Assembly: GCF_003386205.1 (NCBI RefSeq)
Contig: NZ_QRDY01000008.1
Location: forward strand, 124,001 to 188,000
Length of the DNA: 64,000 nucleotides
DNA from: Cohnella lupini
GTDB lineage: Bacteria; Bacillota; Bacilli; Paenibacillales; Paenibacillaceae
Reading direction: 5' to 3'
Shown here piece by piece: positions 18,176 to 26,465 of the stretch (position 1 is its first letter; every line of letters starts with the position of its first letter). The translations under genes and the position numbers were made by a program. The notes beneath the pieces are model-generated. The model was not told the DNA's origin. It saw nothing but the letters and a program-made list of their open reading frames with translations, and made no database searches.

Positions 18176-19672
18176 TTAATCCGGTCGTCTAATGTATCTG
18201 GAGGACCAAACGCTCCCAATCGAGCCTGACCGAGTTACTCGTGCGATGGTCGAATTCCGTTTGCTCAGCCGGATTCGCTTAATCGCTCCGATCCGCGGTC
18301 TAGGCAGTCGCCGCCTTATCGCGCGACTCCGTTTGATCCGAGTGATCCGCCGCCATAACGGCTTAGCTAGCTTTGTCGTCCGCTTTTGCCCGACAGTCAT
18401 CGTCCGCCTTCGTCCGACCGCCGTTCTCCGCCTTTTTCCGACTGCCTTCGTCCGCTTACGTCCAATGCGCCTGATTGTCCGCATGCTTCTTCGCGTTTGT
18501 AAGTTCAGAGCTCTAAGAACTTCGTCCAGTATCGCTTTTATCCTCTGATCTTTGTCGGGGGTATTCTCCATGTAAACCGCATCCGCGGTCATAAAAGACT
18601 CTAAGAGAGAGAGCTTAAGTCGCCGGTGCTCAGGCGAATCGGGCTGCTTGAAGAGTTCTCTTGCGCATCTGGAGCAAGCTCTAGTAATTCCTCTCGCCGT
18701 ATGGCGGTAAGCTGCGTGCTTACTGCCTTTCCATGCTTGCAGTATACGCAGAACGTTCTTGTACATCTGAACCCGGTCAGCCGGGGAGCACAAAGAGAAC
18801 AGGCTGAATTCGGGATCTTGGAAGCCGTGCTGTTGGAAAGCCAAACGAATATTATCGCTGTTCTCGTCCTCGAGCCGGGGAGCGGAGGGATGCTCCTGAT
18901 GATAGCCGATGACTTCGCTGATGCTGGCGAACTTGTAACCCCGTTGATGAAGGCGGTATCCTAGCTCCCAGTCCTCTAAGCCGTACTTAATGAAATTCTC
19001 GTTAAAGCCTCCGACGCTTTGGAAAACTTGCTTGGACATGGACAGGCAGCGAGTCACGCATAACAGCCATGGGGCGACATCGGTTTGCGCGAACTGGACT
19101 TTAATCGAGTCGATGACGTCCCAATCTGCAATGACTTTGGGAAGGACATCCGTCTGATTGCGAATATCCTCGGGCGTCACGAACTCGATCAGGTCGGTAG
19201 CGATCATGTACTGCTCGTTCCACAAGCCGTGCGGCAACAGCACCCGGGCCGCCAACAGCTTCTCCTGCTCGGAGAAGTCGGGATGAAGATGAGTGAATAC
19301 GCTTCGCCAAAGGTTGGGAACGCCGGAGACGATTCGATTGTTATCTACCGCTAGATACCGGGCATGAACTTCAAGGAAATCGGGAGTGACGAGGAAGTCC
19401 GGATCGCAGAAAACAAGGTAATCCTCCGCGCTTACCGCTACTCCGGCGTTCCGGGCAGCAGATCTTCCCATCGTCGCGTTCGAATTCAGCACTTGAATAC
19501 GATAGGGGGGATGATAAGATTCTAGCGACGGCACGGTATCGTCCGTCGAGCCGTCGTTGAAGATAATGACTTCGAAATGGTCCATCGGATAAGTCTGCTT
19601 CTCGAGAGCGGCCAAGGTCAGCATTAACTGCCTGCTTCTATTGTAGCTGGGAATAATGACGCTGAATTTCAT
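18176..19672 (-). CDS. family 2 glycosyltransferase with highly basic C-terminal tail
   Basis: A 498-residue protein. Residues 1-270 form a GT-A glycosyltransferase: FSVIIPSYNRSRQL, FNDGSTDDT, FCDPDFLV (metal-binding Asp region) and GGFNENFIKYGLEDWELGYR (acceptor/catalytic Glu-Asp). Residues from about 390 to the end are packed with Arg and Lys in units such as RRRTAVG, RRRTMTVG and QKRTTKLAK. No membrane segment is seen, so it is probably cytosolic or bound to an acidic surface by the tail. ATG 19672 is chosen because GGAGGTG lies 12 nt upstream; an ATG 19 codons earlier adds unrelated residues. It may act in cell-envelope or spore-surface glycosylation (inference). Confidence 0.88.
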   Translation of the reverse strand: MKFSVIIPSYNRSRQLMLTLAALEKQTYPMDHFEVIIFNDGSTDDTVPSLESYHPPYRIQVLNSNATMGRSAARNAGVAVSAEDYLVFCDPDFLVTPDFLEVHARYLAVDNNRIVSGVPNLWRSVFTHLHPDFSEQEKLLAARVLLPHGLWNEQYMIATDLIEFVTPEDIRNQTDVLPKVIADWDVIDSIKVQFAQTDVAPWLLCVTRCLSMSKQVFQSVGGFNENFIKYGLEDWELGYRLHQRGYKFASISEVIGYHQEHPSAPRLEDENSDNIRLAFQQHGFQDPEFSLFSLCSPADRVQMYKNVLRILQAWKGSKHAAYRHTARGITRACSRCARELFKQPDSPEHRRLKLSLLESFMTADAVYMENTPDKDQRIKAILDEVLRALNLQTRRSMRTIRRIGRKRTKAVGKRRRTAVGRRRTMTVGQKRTTKLAKPLWRRITRIKRSRAIRRRLPRPRIGAIKRIRLSKRNSTIARVTRSGSIGSVWSSRYIRRPD

Positions 19673-19859
19673 GGAGTAATGGGTCACCTCCGCGGAACTT
19701 GAGTTGCTACAAAGTATGCGGCTCGGCATTCGCCCGATAGGGACGAATATCCCGAGGCTGTCGATTCAGGAAACGAAATAAGAAATTATGCGCCGAATTC
19801 TGCTATTATTAATTTAAGGTATTTTGTCGTTTTTAATAGAAATAAGGGGGACCGCCGTC

Positions 19860-21668
19860 GTGGAAACGAGACAATGGATGTCGATATTGCTTAGTCTGGC
19901 GACGGCGCTGATGCTGTTCGTGATGTTCCTGTCCTACCGCAAACGGCACTTGCAGGTAGCGAGAACGATGATTTTCGTTATGCTAACCGCTTCCTTTTAC
20001 GCATTCGGCTACGCTTTCGAGATTCTGAGCGGCAGCTTGCGCGGGGTGAAGCTTTCCATGCAGTTCGAATATTTGGGCATCCCCTTCGTATCCGCGTTCT
20101 GGCTTCTGCTGGTCATTCAATTTACCGGCGCGGCGGCTCGATACCGCAAGCTTCTGGTAGTATCGCTTTTCGTTATTCCTTTAGGGACGTTTTTCCTGCA
20201 TCTAACCAATGATTGGCACCATCTCGTGTATAAAGAATACATATTGAATACCGAGTCGACTCTTCCGTTATATAACACCCTCAAGGGACCATGGTATTCG
20301 GTGCATGGGGTGTACAATTATACGATTCTACTGTTCGGCATCTTGCTGTTCATTCCGATGTACCTGAGATCGTTGCCGATCGTGAGGAAGCAGATCGTCG
20401 TTCTCATTCTTGGCGCCGCCGCCCCCATGCTGTTCAATATCGGCTACATGTTCGGTAAAACCATCGACTTTACGCCGCTTGGATTCGCCGTATCGGGCGT
20501 CGTTTACGCGTGGGGTATTTTCCGGTTTCATTTGCTTCGGTTAACGCCTCTGGCTTTTGCCAAAGTATTCGATACGATAAGGGACGGCGTCGTATTGCTC
20601 GATTACGAGAATCAGATCGTTAATCACAATCGCGCGGCGGAAGGGGTTTTTCCGGAGCTTGGTACGACGAAAAGCTTTCCCGCGCACGGCAAGGACGTAT
20701 TGGCGGATTGCCCGGATCTGCTGGAGCGGATCTCGGCCGCGGATAGCCGGGATGAGCGATTTCCTTTCCAGCGCCTGCAAGAGAACAGGCATAAGCATTA
20801 TATTTGCAGCTTGTCTTACATATACGATACGGGAATGGTCCCGATCGGCAAAATACTGATGTTTAACGACATTACGGAGTTGATGGAGAACGAGGAGAAG
20901 TTGCGGGAGAAGTCTCAAAGGCTGTCCCAATTGAACGAGTTCAAGGACAAGCTGTTCACAGTAGTGGCTCATGATATCCGCGATCCGATCGCGCTGCTGG
21001 TCAGCTTGACCGAGCTGCTCGGCGATGAGCCGACGGATGCGGATATCGCGAACGCCGAAATTTTTCAGGAAATCAGAAGGCAGGTCGGGAGCACCTTCTA
21101 CCTCGTCGACAATTTGCTGGACTGGTATCGCAGCCAGAACGGGGAAGTGACTTTTCGTCCGATGGCTTGGAATTTGCAGCAGGTTGTCCGGCAAGCCATG
21201 TCCTTGGCCGGAGCCAGGGCGGGGATGAAGCAGATCCGCTTGGAGGAGCTTGTAGATGAGACGCTGACGGTGAATGCCGACAAAGAGATGCTTGACCTTA
21301 TTCTACGAAATTTGTTATCGAACGCGATCAAGTTTTCCGGAATAGGCGGAAGAATCGAGATCGCCGCCTTGTCGGATGGCGATTTGGTAAAGGTCTTCGT
21401 GAAAGACAACGGGGCGGGTATCGACGAAGAGACGTCGAAGCTGTTGCGACAGGAAGAGCTGTTCTTTAAGGGGCCAGGCTTCGCGAACGAAGGAGGCAAG
21501 ACGAGATTCGGTCTCGTGCTGACCCGCGAATTTCTCCGTATTCACGGCGGAAGGCTTCAGTTCGAAAGCGTTCATGGGGAAGGAACGACGTTTACGTTTA
21601 CTTTGCCCGGATCCCACGGCCGCTCGGGAACGAGTCTGAACGATGGAACGGAGGTGATGGCGAATTGA
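19860..21668 (+). CDS. sensor histidine kinase with N-terminal 7TM domain
   Basis: A 602-residue kinase. About seven hydrophobic segments fill residues 1-225 (7TMR-HISK N-terminal sensor type). A short PAS-like region (VFDTIRDGVVLLDYENQIVNHN) follows, then the HisKA box FTVVAHDIRDPIALL with the phosphoacceptor His, and a HATPase with N box NLLSNAIKF and G1 region VKDNGAGIDEE. GTG 19860 is chosen because AAGGGGG lies 8 nt upstream; the longer TTG reading at 19824 has no ribosome site. It is coupled to the response-regulator gene by a TTGA overlap. Its signal is unknown. Confidence 0.9.
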   Translation: METRQWMSILLSLATALMLFVMFLSYRKRHLQVARTMIFVMLTASFYAFGYAFEILSGSLRGVKLSMQFEYLGIPFVSAFWLLLVIQFTGAAARYRKLLVVSLFVIPLGTFFLHLTNDWHHLVYKEYILNTESTLPLYNTLKGPWYSVHGVYNYTILLFGILLFIPMYLRSLPIVRKQIVVLILGAAAPMLFNIGYMFGKTIDFTPLGFAVSGVVYAWGIFRFHLLRLTPLAFAKVFDTIRDGVVLLDYENQIVNHNRAAEGVFPELGTTKSFPAHGKDVLADCPDLLERISAADSRDERFPFQRLQENRHKHYICSLSYIYDTGMVPIGKILMFNDITELMENEEKLREKSQRLSQLNEFKDKLFTVVAHDIRDPIALLVSLTELLGDEPTDADIANAEIFQEIRRQVGSTFYLVDNLLDWYRSQNGEVTFRPMAWNLQQVVRQAMSLAGARAGMKQIRLEELVDETLTVNADKEMLDLILRNLLSNAIKFSGIGGRIEIAALSDGDLVKVFVKDNGAGIDEETSKLLRQEELFFKGPGFANEGGKTRFGLVLTREFLRIHGGRLQFESVHGEGTTFTFTLPGSHGRSGTSLNDGTEVMAN

Positions 21669-22816
21669 AGATCGTATTGATCGACGATGATCCCGTCATG
21701 CATCTAATCATGCGGAAAATGCTCGTCAAGCTTCCGGAGGTGCAGGTTGCGGGAGCCTTCGCGGATACGCAGTCCGCTACCGAGTTTCTGGCCAACAACG
21801 CTGATATCGAGCTCGCGTTCGTCGATATCTCCATGCCGGGAGAAAGCGGGATGTCGTTTGCGGCCAAGATGGAAGAAGCGAATAGCAAGGTGCAAATCGT
21901 ATTCGTCACCTCGCACAAGGAGTATGCCTTGAAGGCATACGATCTGTCCGTAATGGATTATTTGGTTAAGCCGGTTTCCCAGGAACGCCTGGAAAGAACG
22001 GTTAACCGCGCGTTAGCCGGGAGAGAATCCGCTCGCGCGTCGCGACTGGGGGACTCCGTTGCCAGGAAGAAGGGCGAGATTATCATTACCGCGCTAGGAG
22101 ACTTCTCCGTCCAGAACGAGTCGGGCCGCGTAAAATGGATATCGAGCAAATCCGCGGAATTGTTCGCCTATCTGTTGTTGAACCGAGGCAAACGGATAGC
22201 CCGTTCCCGACTGGTAGCGGACATCTTCGGAGGCATGACCAGCGATAGCGCGGAGAAGTATTTGAATACGACCGTGTACCAGCTGCGCAAATCATTGGAG
22301 CCGCTTGGCTTGCGGGAGGCCGTACGCTCCGAAAACGACGGTTACGCGTTGGAATTAATTAACGTCGTTATCGATTACGAGGAGTTCGAGCAGCGTGCGG
22401 GGAAGCCGGAAAGAATGGAGTCCTCCGACGCGGACGATTTCCTGCAATCCGAAAGGCTGTATACGGGAGATTTATTCGGTAATAAAGCTTATGTATGGGC
22501 AATACACGAGACGGAGCGTCTTGCCGAGCTATATGCGAACTTCGTAAAGCAGCTTTCCGAAGCGCTGCTTTCTCTTAGGAACACGTCCGCCGCAATGAAG
22601 CTATTGCTTAAGCTCCATGCCCGGAATCCGCTGGACGAATCGGTCGTTAGGCTGTTGATGAGGGTACACGGGCAAGACGGAAATAAAAAAGGGCTGACTT
22701 CCCAATATACCGATTACGTTAAACTTCTTAACAAGGAGCTTGGTATTCGGCCGTCCAAGGAGCTGCTCTTGCTATACGATTCGCTTGTGAACGAGTTCGC
22801 CGACAACAAAAAATAA
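21665..22816 (+). CDS. response regulator with SARP-type (wHTH plus BTAD) output
   Basis: A 383-residue protein. The N-terminal receiver has the acidic pocket IDDDP, phospho-acceptor Asp in AFVDISMPGESG, VTSH and the lysine in DYLVKPVS. An OmpR-like winged-helix domain (KSAELFAYLLLNRGKRIARSRL) follows, then a bacterial transcriptional activation domain (BTAD) of TPR-like helices to the end. It should activate transcription after phosphorylation by the upstream 7TM kinase. The TTG start is supported by GGAGGTG with an 8-nt spacer and overlaps the kinase stop. Target genes unknown; the GH43 gene downstream is one possibility. Confidence 0.9.
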   Translation: MKIVLIDDDPVMHLIMRKMLVKLPEVQVAGAFADTQSATEFLANNADIELAFVDISMPGESGMSFAAKMEEANSKVQIVFVTSHKEYALKAYDLSVMDYLVKPVSQERLERTVNRALAGRESARASRLGDSVARKKGEIIITALGDFSVQNESGRVKWISSKSAELFAYLLLNRGKRIARSRLVADIFGGMTSDSAEKYLNTTVYQLRKSLEPLGLREAVRSENDGYALELINVVIDYEEFEQRAGKPERMESSDADDFLQSERLYTGDLFGNKAYVWAIHETERLAELYANFVKQLSEALLSLRNTSAAMKLLLKLHARNPLDESVVRLLMRVHGQDGNKKGLTSQYTDYVKLLNKELGIRPSKELLLLYDSLVNEFADNKK

Positions 22817-22931
22817 ATAGTCGTTTAGAATCGCCTAGATAGTTTAATATCGTCTCATGGTAGGTCAGGGCTACGCCGGGTTATCCTGAAGGAGGCTGTT
22901 TCCAATTCATTCCTTCAGGAGGATCAATCGT

Positions 22932-24185
22932 ATGAGCGCCAAGTCAACATCGATGAACCCCGTCATTACGACGATATTTACGGCCGACCCGTCCGCCCAC
23001 GTCTGGGAAGACGGTAAGGTATATATTTATGCCTCGCACGACATGGATCCAGCCCGAGGCTGCGACCTCATGGACCGGTATCATGTATTCTCGTCGGATG
23101 ACATGGTGAACTGGGTGGACGAGGGCGAGATCCTTCGCTCGGACGACGTGTCATGGGGCAGGCCGGAAGGCGGCTTCATGTGGGCGCCCGATTGCGCGTA
23201 TAAGAACGGGACGTATTATTTCTATTATCCTCATCCGAGCGGTTCCGCTTGGAACGATACGTGGAAAATGGGAGTCGCCACAAGCCGGAGCCCGGCAAGC
23301 GGATTTACCGATCAAGGTTATATTCCGGGGCTCGGCGGATTCGCCATGATAGATCCTTGCGTTCTCGTAGACGATGACGGACGAGCGTATATGTATTACG
23401 GCGGCGGGAGTAAGTGCGCGGGCGGCGAACTTAACGAAGATATGATGTCCATCGACGGCGAGATGCGCGAGATGGAAGGGCTGGAGGATTTCCATGAAGC
23501 GGCATGGGTATTCAAGAGAGAAGGTCTCTATTATTTGACCTATGCGGACAATCTCGAGAACCACAATCGAATGAGATATGCGACGAGCTCCCACCCGCTT
23601 GGTCCGTGGACGTATCGCGGGATCTTCCTGGAGCCGACCGGTTGTTCTACTACCCATGGTTCCGTGGCCGAATACAAGGGGAAATGGTACCTGTTCTATC
23701 ATAACCAGGCTATTTCCGAACAAGGGAATTTGAGAAGCGTATGCATCGACGAGCTGTACTTTAATGAAGACGGGACGATCCGAACCGTCGTCCAGACGTT
23801 GGAGGGAGTAAGGCCGGTCGGTCCAGCGCCTGCTCCCGACCCGAATCGGAAGATTTATGCCAACGAAAACAGCGGCGTCCCCTTGCGACAAGCGGATTCT
23901 TTTTGCCGGTTCGACCGCGTCGACGGCGCGAACGGCGGCAGAGCCGCGATCCACGTCCGATATGCGACGGCGGAGCGGCTGGCCAAGCTTCATCTGACGG
24001 TCAACGGCGAGGATCACTCTTTGCTTAATGCTCCCTCGACCGGCGGCTCATGGGAATTTACCGGTCTGGCTAGCATCACGGTACGATTACAACCCGGAGA
24101 GAACAATACGATTCGGCTGACGGGTGGCAATGGCGATATTCGCGTAGAGAGCATAGCCGTAAGCCCGTTCATGGACGGGAATTGA
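22932..24185 (+). CDS. GH43 family glycoside hydrolase with C-terminal CBM6-like module
   Basis: A 417-residue five-bladed propeller glycosidase. The three acidic residues of GH43 are visible: Asp in TADPSAHV (about 19), Asp in AMIDPCVL (about 141) and the acid Glu in DFHEAAW (about 189). CSTTHGSVAEYKGKWYLFYH supplies the late-blade His. Residues from about 310 resemble a carbohydrate-binding CBM6-like beta-sandwich. Members act on beta-xylosides or arabinosides. No signal peptide is seen, so it is likely cytoplasmic and processes imported oligosaccharides. CAGGAGGAT precedes the ATG. A strong terminator follows. Confidence 0.92.
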   Translation: MSAKSTSMNPVITTIFTADPSAHVWEDGKVYIYASHDMDPARGCDLMDRYHVFSSDDMVNWVDEGEILRSDDVSWGRPEGGFMWAPDCAYKNGTYYFYYPHPSGSAWNDTWKMGVATSRSPASGFTDQGYIPGLGGFAMIDPCVLVDDDGRAYMYYGGGSKCAGGELNEDMMSIDGEMREMEGLEDFHEAAWVFKREGLYYLTYADNLENHNRMRYATSSHPLGPWTYRGIFLEPTGCSTTHGSVAEYKGKWYLFYHNQAISEQGNLRSVCIDELYFNEDGTIRTVVQTLEGVRPVGPAPAPDPNRKIYANENSGVPLRQADSFCRFDRVDGANGGRAAIHVRYATAERLAKLHLTVNGEDHSLLNAPSTGGSWEFTGLASITVRLQPGENNTIRLTGGNGDIRVESIAVSPFMDGN

Positions 24186-24204
24186 TCGGGGAAGCATCGT
24201 CCTA

Positions 24205-24243
24205 AACGAAAACCCGCAACCTGGGAGGTTGCGGGTTTTCGTT
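24205..24243. terminator. bidirectional intrinsic terminator
   Basis: An 18-bp perfect stem, AACGAAAACCCGCAACCT with its reverse complement, has a 3-nt loop. Flanking A- and T-runs let it work in both directions for the convergent GH43 and foldase genes. Confidence 0.92.
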
Positions 24244-24267
24244 GTTTATGCTGCTAGTAAAGGCGCA

Positions 24268-25386
24268 TTATTTCGTCGGAAGCTTGATGGATTGTATGAG
24301 AGCCGGCAGATTCTTGTCGAAATAGTTTTGGAAAGCTTGATTGATAAGGCTCGGGAGCAACTGGCTTTTCACTTGCTCGAGCGTCTGAACGACCCGCGAT
24401 TCGACCTTCATGATATGGTATCCGAATTCGGATTTAATCGGCTCGCTGATTTCGTTGAGCGGTAATTCGGCGCCAGCCTTCTTGAACGCTTCAACATATT
24501 GGCTCAGTGGCGCATCCGCGTACAATCCGCCCGTTTCCTTCGAGCCGGGGTCATCCGAATATTCCTTGGCTAGAGCTTCGAAAGTTCCGCCTGCTTTAAG
24601 CTTGCCCTGCGCTTCCTTGGCTCTGGCAAGCGCTTCTTCTTCCGTGCGGATCGCTTTACCGGTATCGTTATCCGTCGTAGCGACCAGAATGTGCCGGATA
24701 TCGGCAATAACGAATGCGGCGGAATCCGCTTGGCGCTGGCGATCGTATTCGGCTTGAAGCATCGGGCGGTCGATCATGCTTTCAAGTGCTTTGCCGGTCA
24801 GGAACTGCTGCTTGATGAAAAGCTTGATATCTGATTCGGTCAACTTGGCCGTCTTCAAAGCGGCGGTCATTTGTTCGGCAGAACCTAAGTTTTGCGCCAT
24901 ATTCTTCCATTCCGTAGCCGCTACGCTTGTTGCTTCTTTGCCGAAGGCGGCTTCGGCTTTCGCCGACAGCAGCTTGATGGCGATCAGATTTTTAACCGCC
25001 AGCTCTTTATCCGCTTGAGCGGGTGGTCCGAAGATGAAGCTGCTTGCCGCCTCGTAGGCGTCAAGCTCCGCCAGCGTAATCGTGCCGCCCTTGTAGACGG
25101 CTATCGACGAAGCGCCGATCGATACCGTGCCGGTTTTGTTGTCGAATGCAACGGGCTTGCCGATCGCACCCGCGACGGATCGAATCGGAACGTAAACCGT
25201 ATTGTCGTAGACGATGCCGGTTGAGCTTGCGCTTGGTTTGTCCGTGCCGTCAAGCTTGAACTTCAAGTCCCGCAAAATCACGTTAATCGTCTTGCCGTTG
25301 GCGGCATAAGCCATGGAACCCGTAACCAGGGAACCGATCAGTAAGCCAACTACCAAGCCCTTCAGCTTGTCTCTCATTAATTTCAT
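24268..25386 (-). CDS. secreted peptidyl-prolyl isomerase (PrsA/SurA-like) with stalk domain
   Basis: A 372-residue exported foldase. Residues 1-28 form a signal peptide ending SMAYA-A without a lipobox. Residues about 30-105 form a copper-amine-oxidase-N-type stalk domain (VYDNTVYVPIRSVAGAIG). A SurA-N-like helical region follows, then a parvulin rotamase domain (DIRHILVAT, FEALAKEYSDDPGSKETGG, SEFGYHIMKV) at about 225-335. It probably assists folding of proteins crossing the membrane. It differs from classical PrsA in lacking a lipid-attachment Cys and in the added stalk domain. Confidence 0.9.
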   Translation of the reverse strand: MKLMRDKLKGLVVGLLIGSLVTGSMAYAANGKTINVILRDLKFKLDGTDKPSASSTGIVYDNTVYVPIRSVAGAIGKPVAFDNKTGTVSIGASSIAVYKGGTITLAELDAYEAASSFIFGPPAQADKELAVKNLIAIKLLSAKAEAAFGKEATSVAATEWKNMAQNLGSAEQMTAALKTAKLTESDIKLFIKQQFLTGKALESMIDRPMLQAEYDRQRQADSAAFVIADIRHILVATTDNDTGKAIRTEEEALARAKEAQGKLKAGGTFEALAKEYSDDPGSKETGGLYADAPLSQYVEAFKKAGAELPLNEISEPIKSEFGYHIMKVESRVVQTLEQVKSQLLPSLINQAFQNYFDKNLPALIQSIKLPTK

Positions 25387-25509
25387 CCTCGCTTTGGCAT
25401 ATTAGGATAATTCGGCCTTTTACTATTGTGCATGGACAATCGTTATCATTCAATAGAAATTTTCCCTCTGACCTTGCGCATCCGCCGGACTTAGCCATCA
25501 TCCCCAGCG

Positions 25510-25539
25510 TTGGGACAATTCCGCCGAATTTTGTATAAT
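25510..25539 (+). promoter_or_regulatory. sigma-A type promoter of patatin gene
   Basis: TTGGGA at 25510-25515 and a consensus TATAAT at 25534-25539 are separated by 18 bp, ending 20 bp before the patatin ATG. Confidence 0.75.
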
Positions 25540-25559
25540 AAGGCGAGGGAGGGTGAACT

Positions 25560-26411
25560 ATGGAATCCATCGGCTTAGTATTGGAAGGCGGAGGCATGCG
25601 CGCCGTCTATACGGCAGGCGTGCTGGAGTATTTCGCGGAACAAAACAAGTATTTCCCCTATACGATCGGCGTTTCGGCGGGAGCATGCATGGCGGCGAGC
25701 TATTTGTCCAGGCAGCAAGGCCGCAACAAGATCGTCAATATCGATTGGGTGAACGACCCCCGATACATCTCTTGGAGGAATCTGCTGAAGAACGGTCAGC
25801 TGTTCGGAATGGACTTCATCTTCGATGAAATCCCGAATTCGTTGGTCCCCTTCGACTACCAAGCTTTCATGGCCAGCCAAGAGGAGTTCGTCGTAGGAAC
25901 GACGGATTGCACGACGGGCGAAACGGTCTATTATAGTAAGAGCGCCGAGAAATTCGATCTGCTGAAGGTGCTGCGAGCGTCCAGTTCATTGCCTTTCATC
26001 GCGCCGATCGTGGAATTCGAGGGCAAGAAATTGCTGGACGGCGGAATCTCCGATCCGATTCCGCTTCGCCAAGCGGAACGGGACGGTTACCGGAAGAACG
26101 TTCTCATCCTAACGAGGAACGAACAATACCGGAAATCGAGGAACAAATTTTCTTGGCTCGTTCGTCGGGCTTACGGCAAATATCCCGAATTCGTGAAGAC
26201 GATGCTCCGTCGCCACGAAATCTACAACGAGACGTTGGACTACATTAACGAGCAGGAACGCAGCGGAACGACATTCGTCATTCGGCCACGACAGCCCTTG
26301 AGCGTTGGCCGGATGGAACGCGATCCGGCCAAGCTTCATGCGCTTTACCTGCAAGGCTACGAAGATGCGAGGCAACTCATGCCTTCTTTATCGGCATGGG
26401 CGGAAATCTAG
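25560..26411 (+). CDS. patatin-like phospholipase family protein
   Basis: A 283-residue cytoplasmic alpha/beta hydrolase of the patatin (RssA/YlbK-like) family. It shows the oxyanion loop GGGMRAVYTAG near the start, the nucleophile elbow GVSAG (Ser about residue 40) and the dyad Asp in DGGISDPIP. The C-terminal region from about 185 is basic and helical. Members have lipid acyl-hydrolase activity; the substrate here is unknown. GGGAGGGTGA precedes the ATG, and a sigma-A promoter lies just upstream, so it starts its own transcript. Confidence 0.92.
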   Translation: MESIGLVLEGGGMRAVYTAGVLEYFAEQNKYFPYTIGVSAGACMAASYLSRQQGRNKIVNIDWVNDPRYISWRNLLKNGQLFGMDFIFDEIPNSLVPFDYQAFMASQEEFVVGTTDCTTGETVYYSKSAEKFDLLKVLRASSSLPFIAPIVEFEGKKLLDGGISDPIPLRQAERDGYRKNVLILTRNEQYRKSRNKFSWLVRRAYGKYPEFVKTMLRRHEIYNETLDYINEQERSGTTFVIRPRQPLSVGRMERDPAKLHALYLQGYEDARQLMPSLSAWAEI

Positions 26412-26465
26412 ATAGTACATCGAAACGCGCAAAGGTATAATAGTCGGTAACAGGGGGGTGCGGGA

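Noticed and set aside
18192-18548. Plus-strand frame opposite the basic tail of the glycosyltransferase
   Set aside because: It mirrors the repeated Arg codons on the other strand and lacks a ribosome site.
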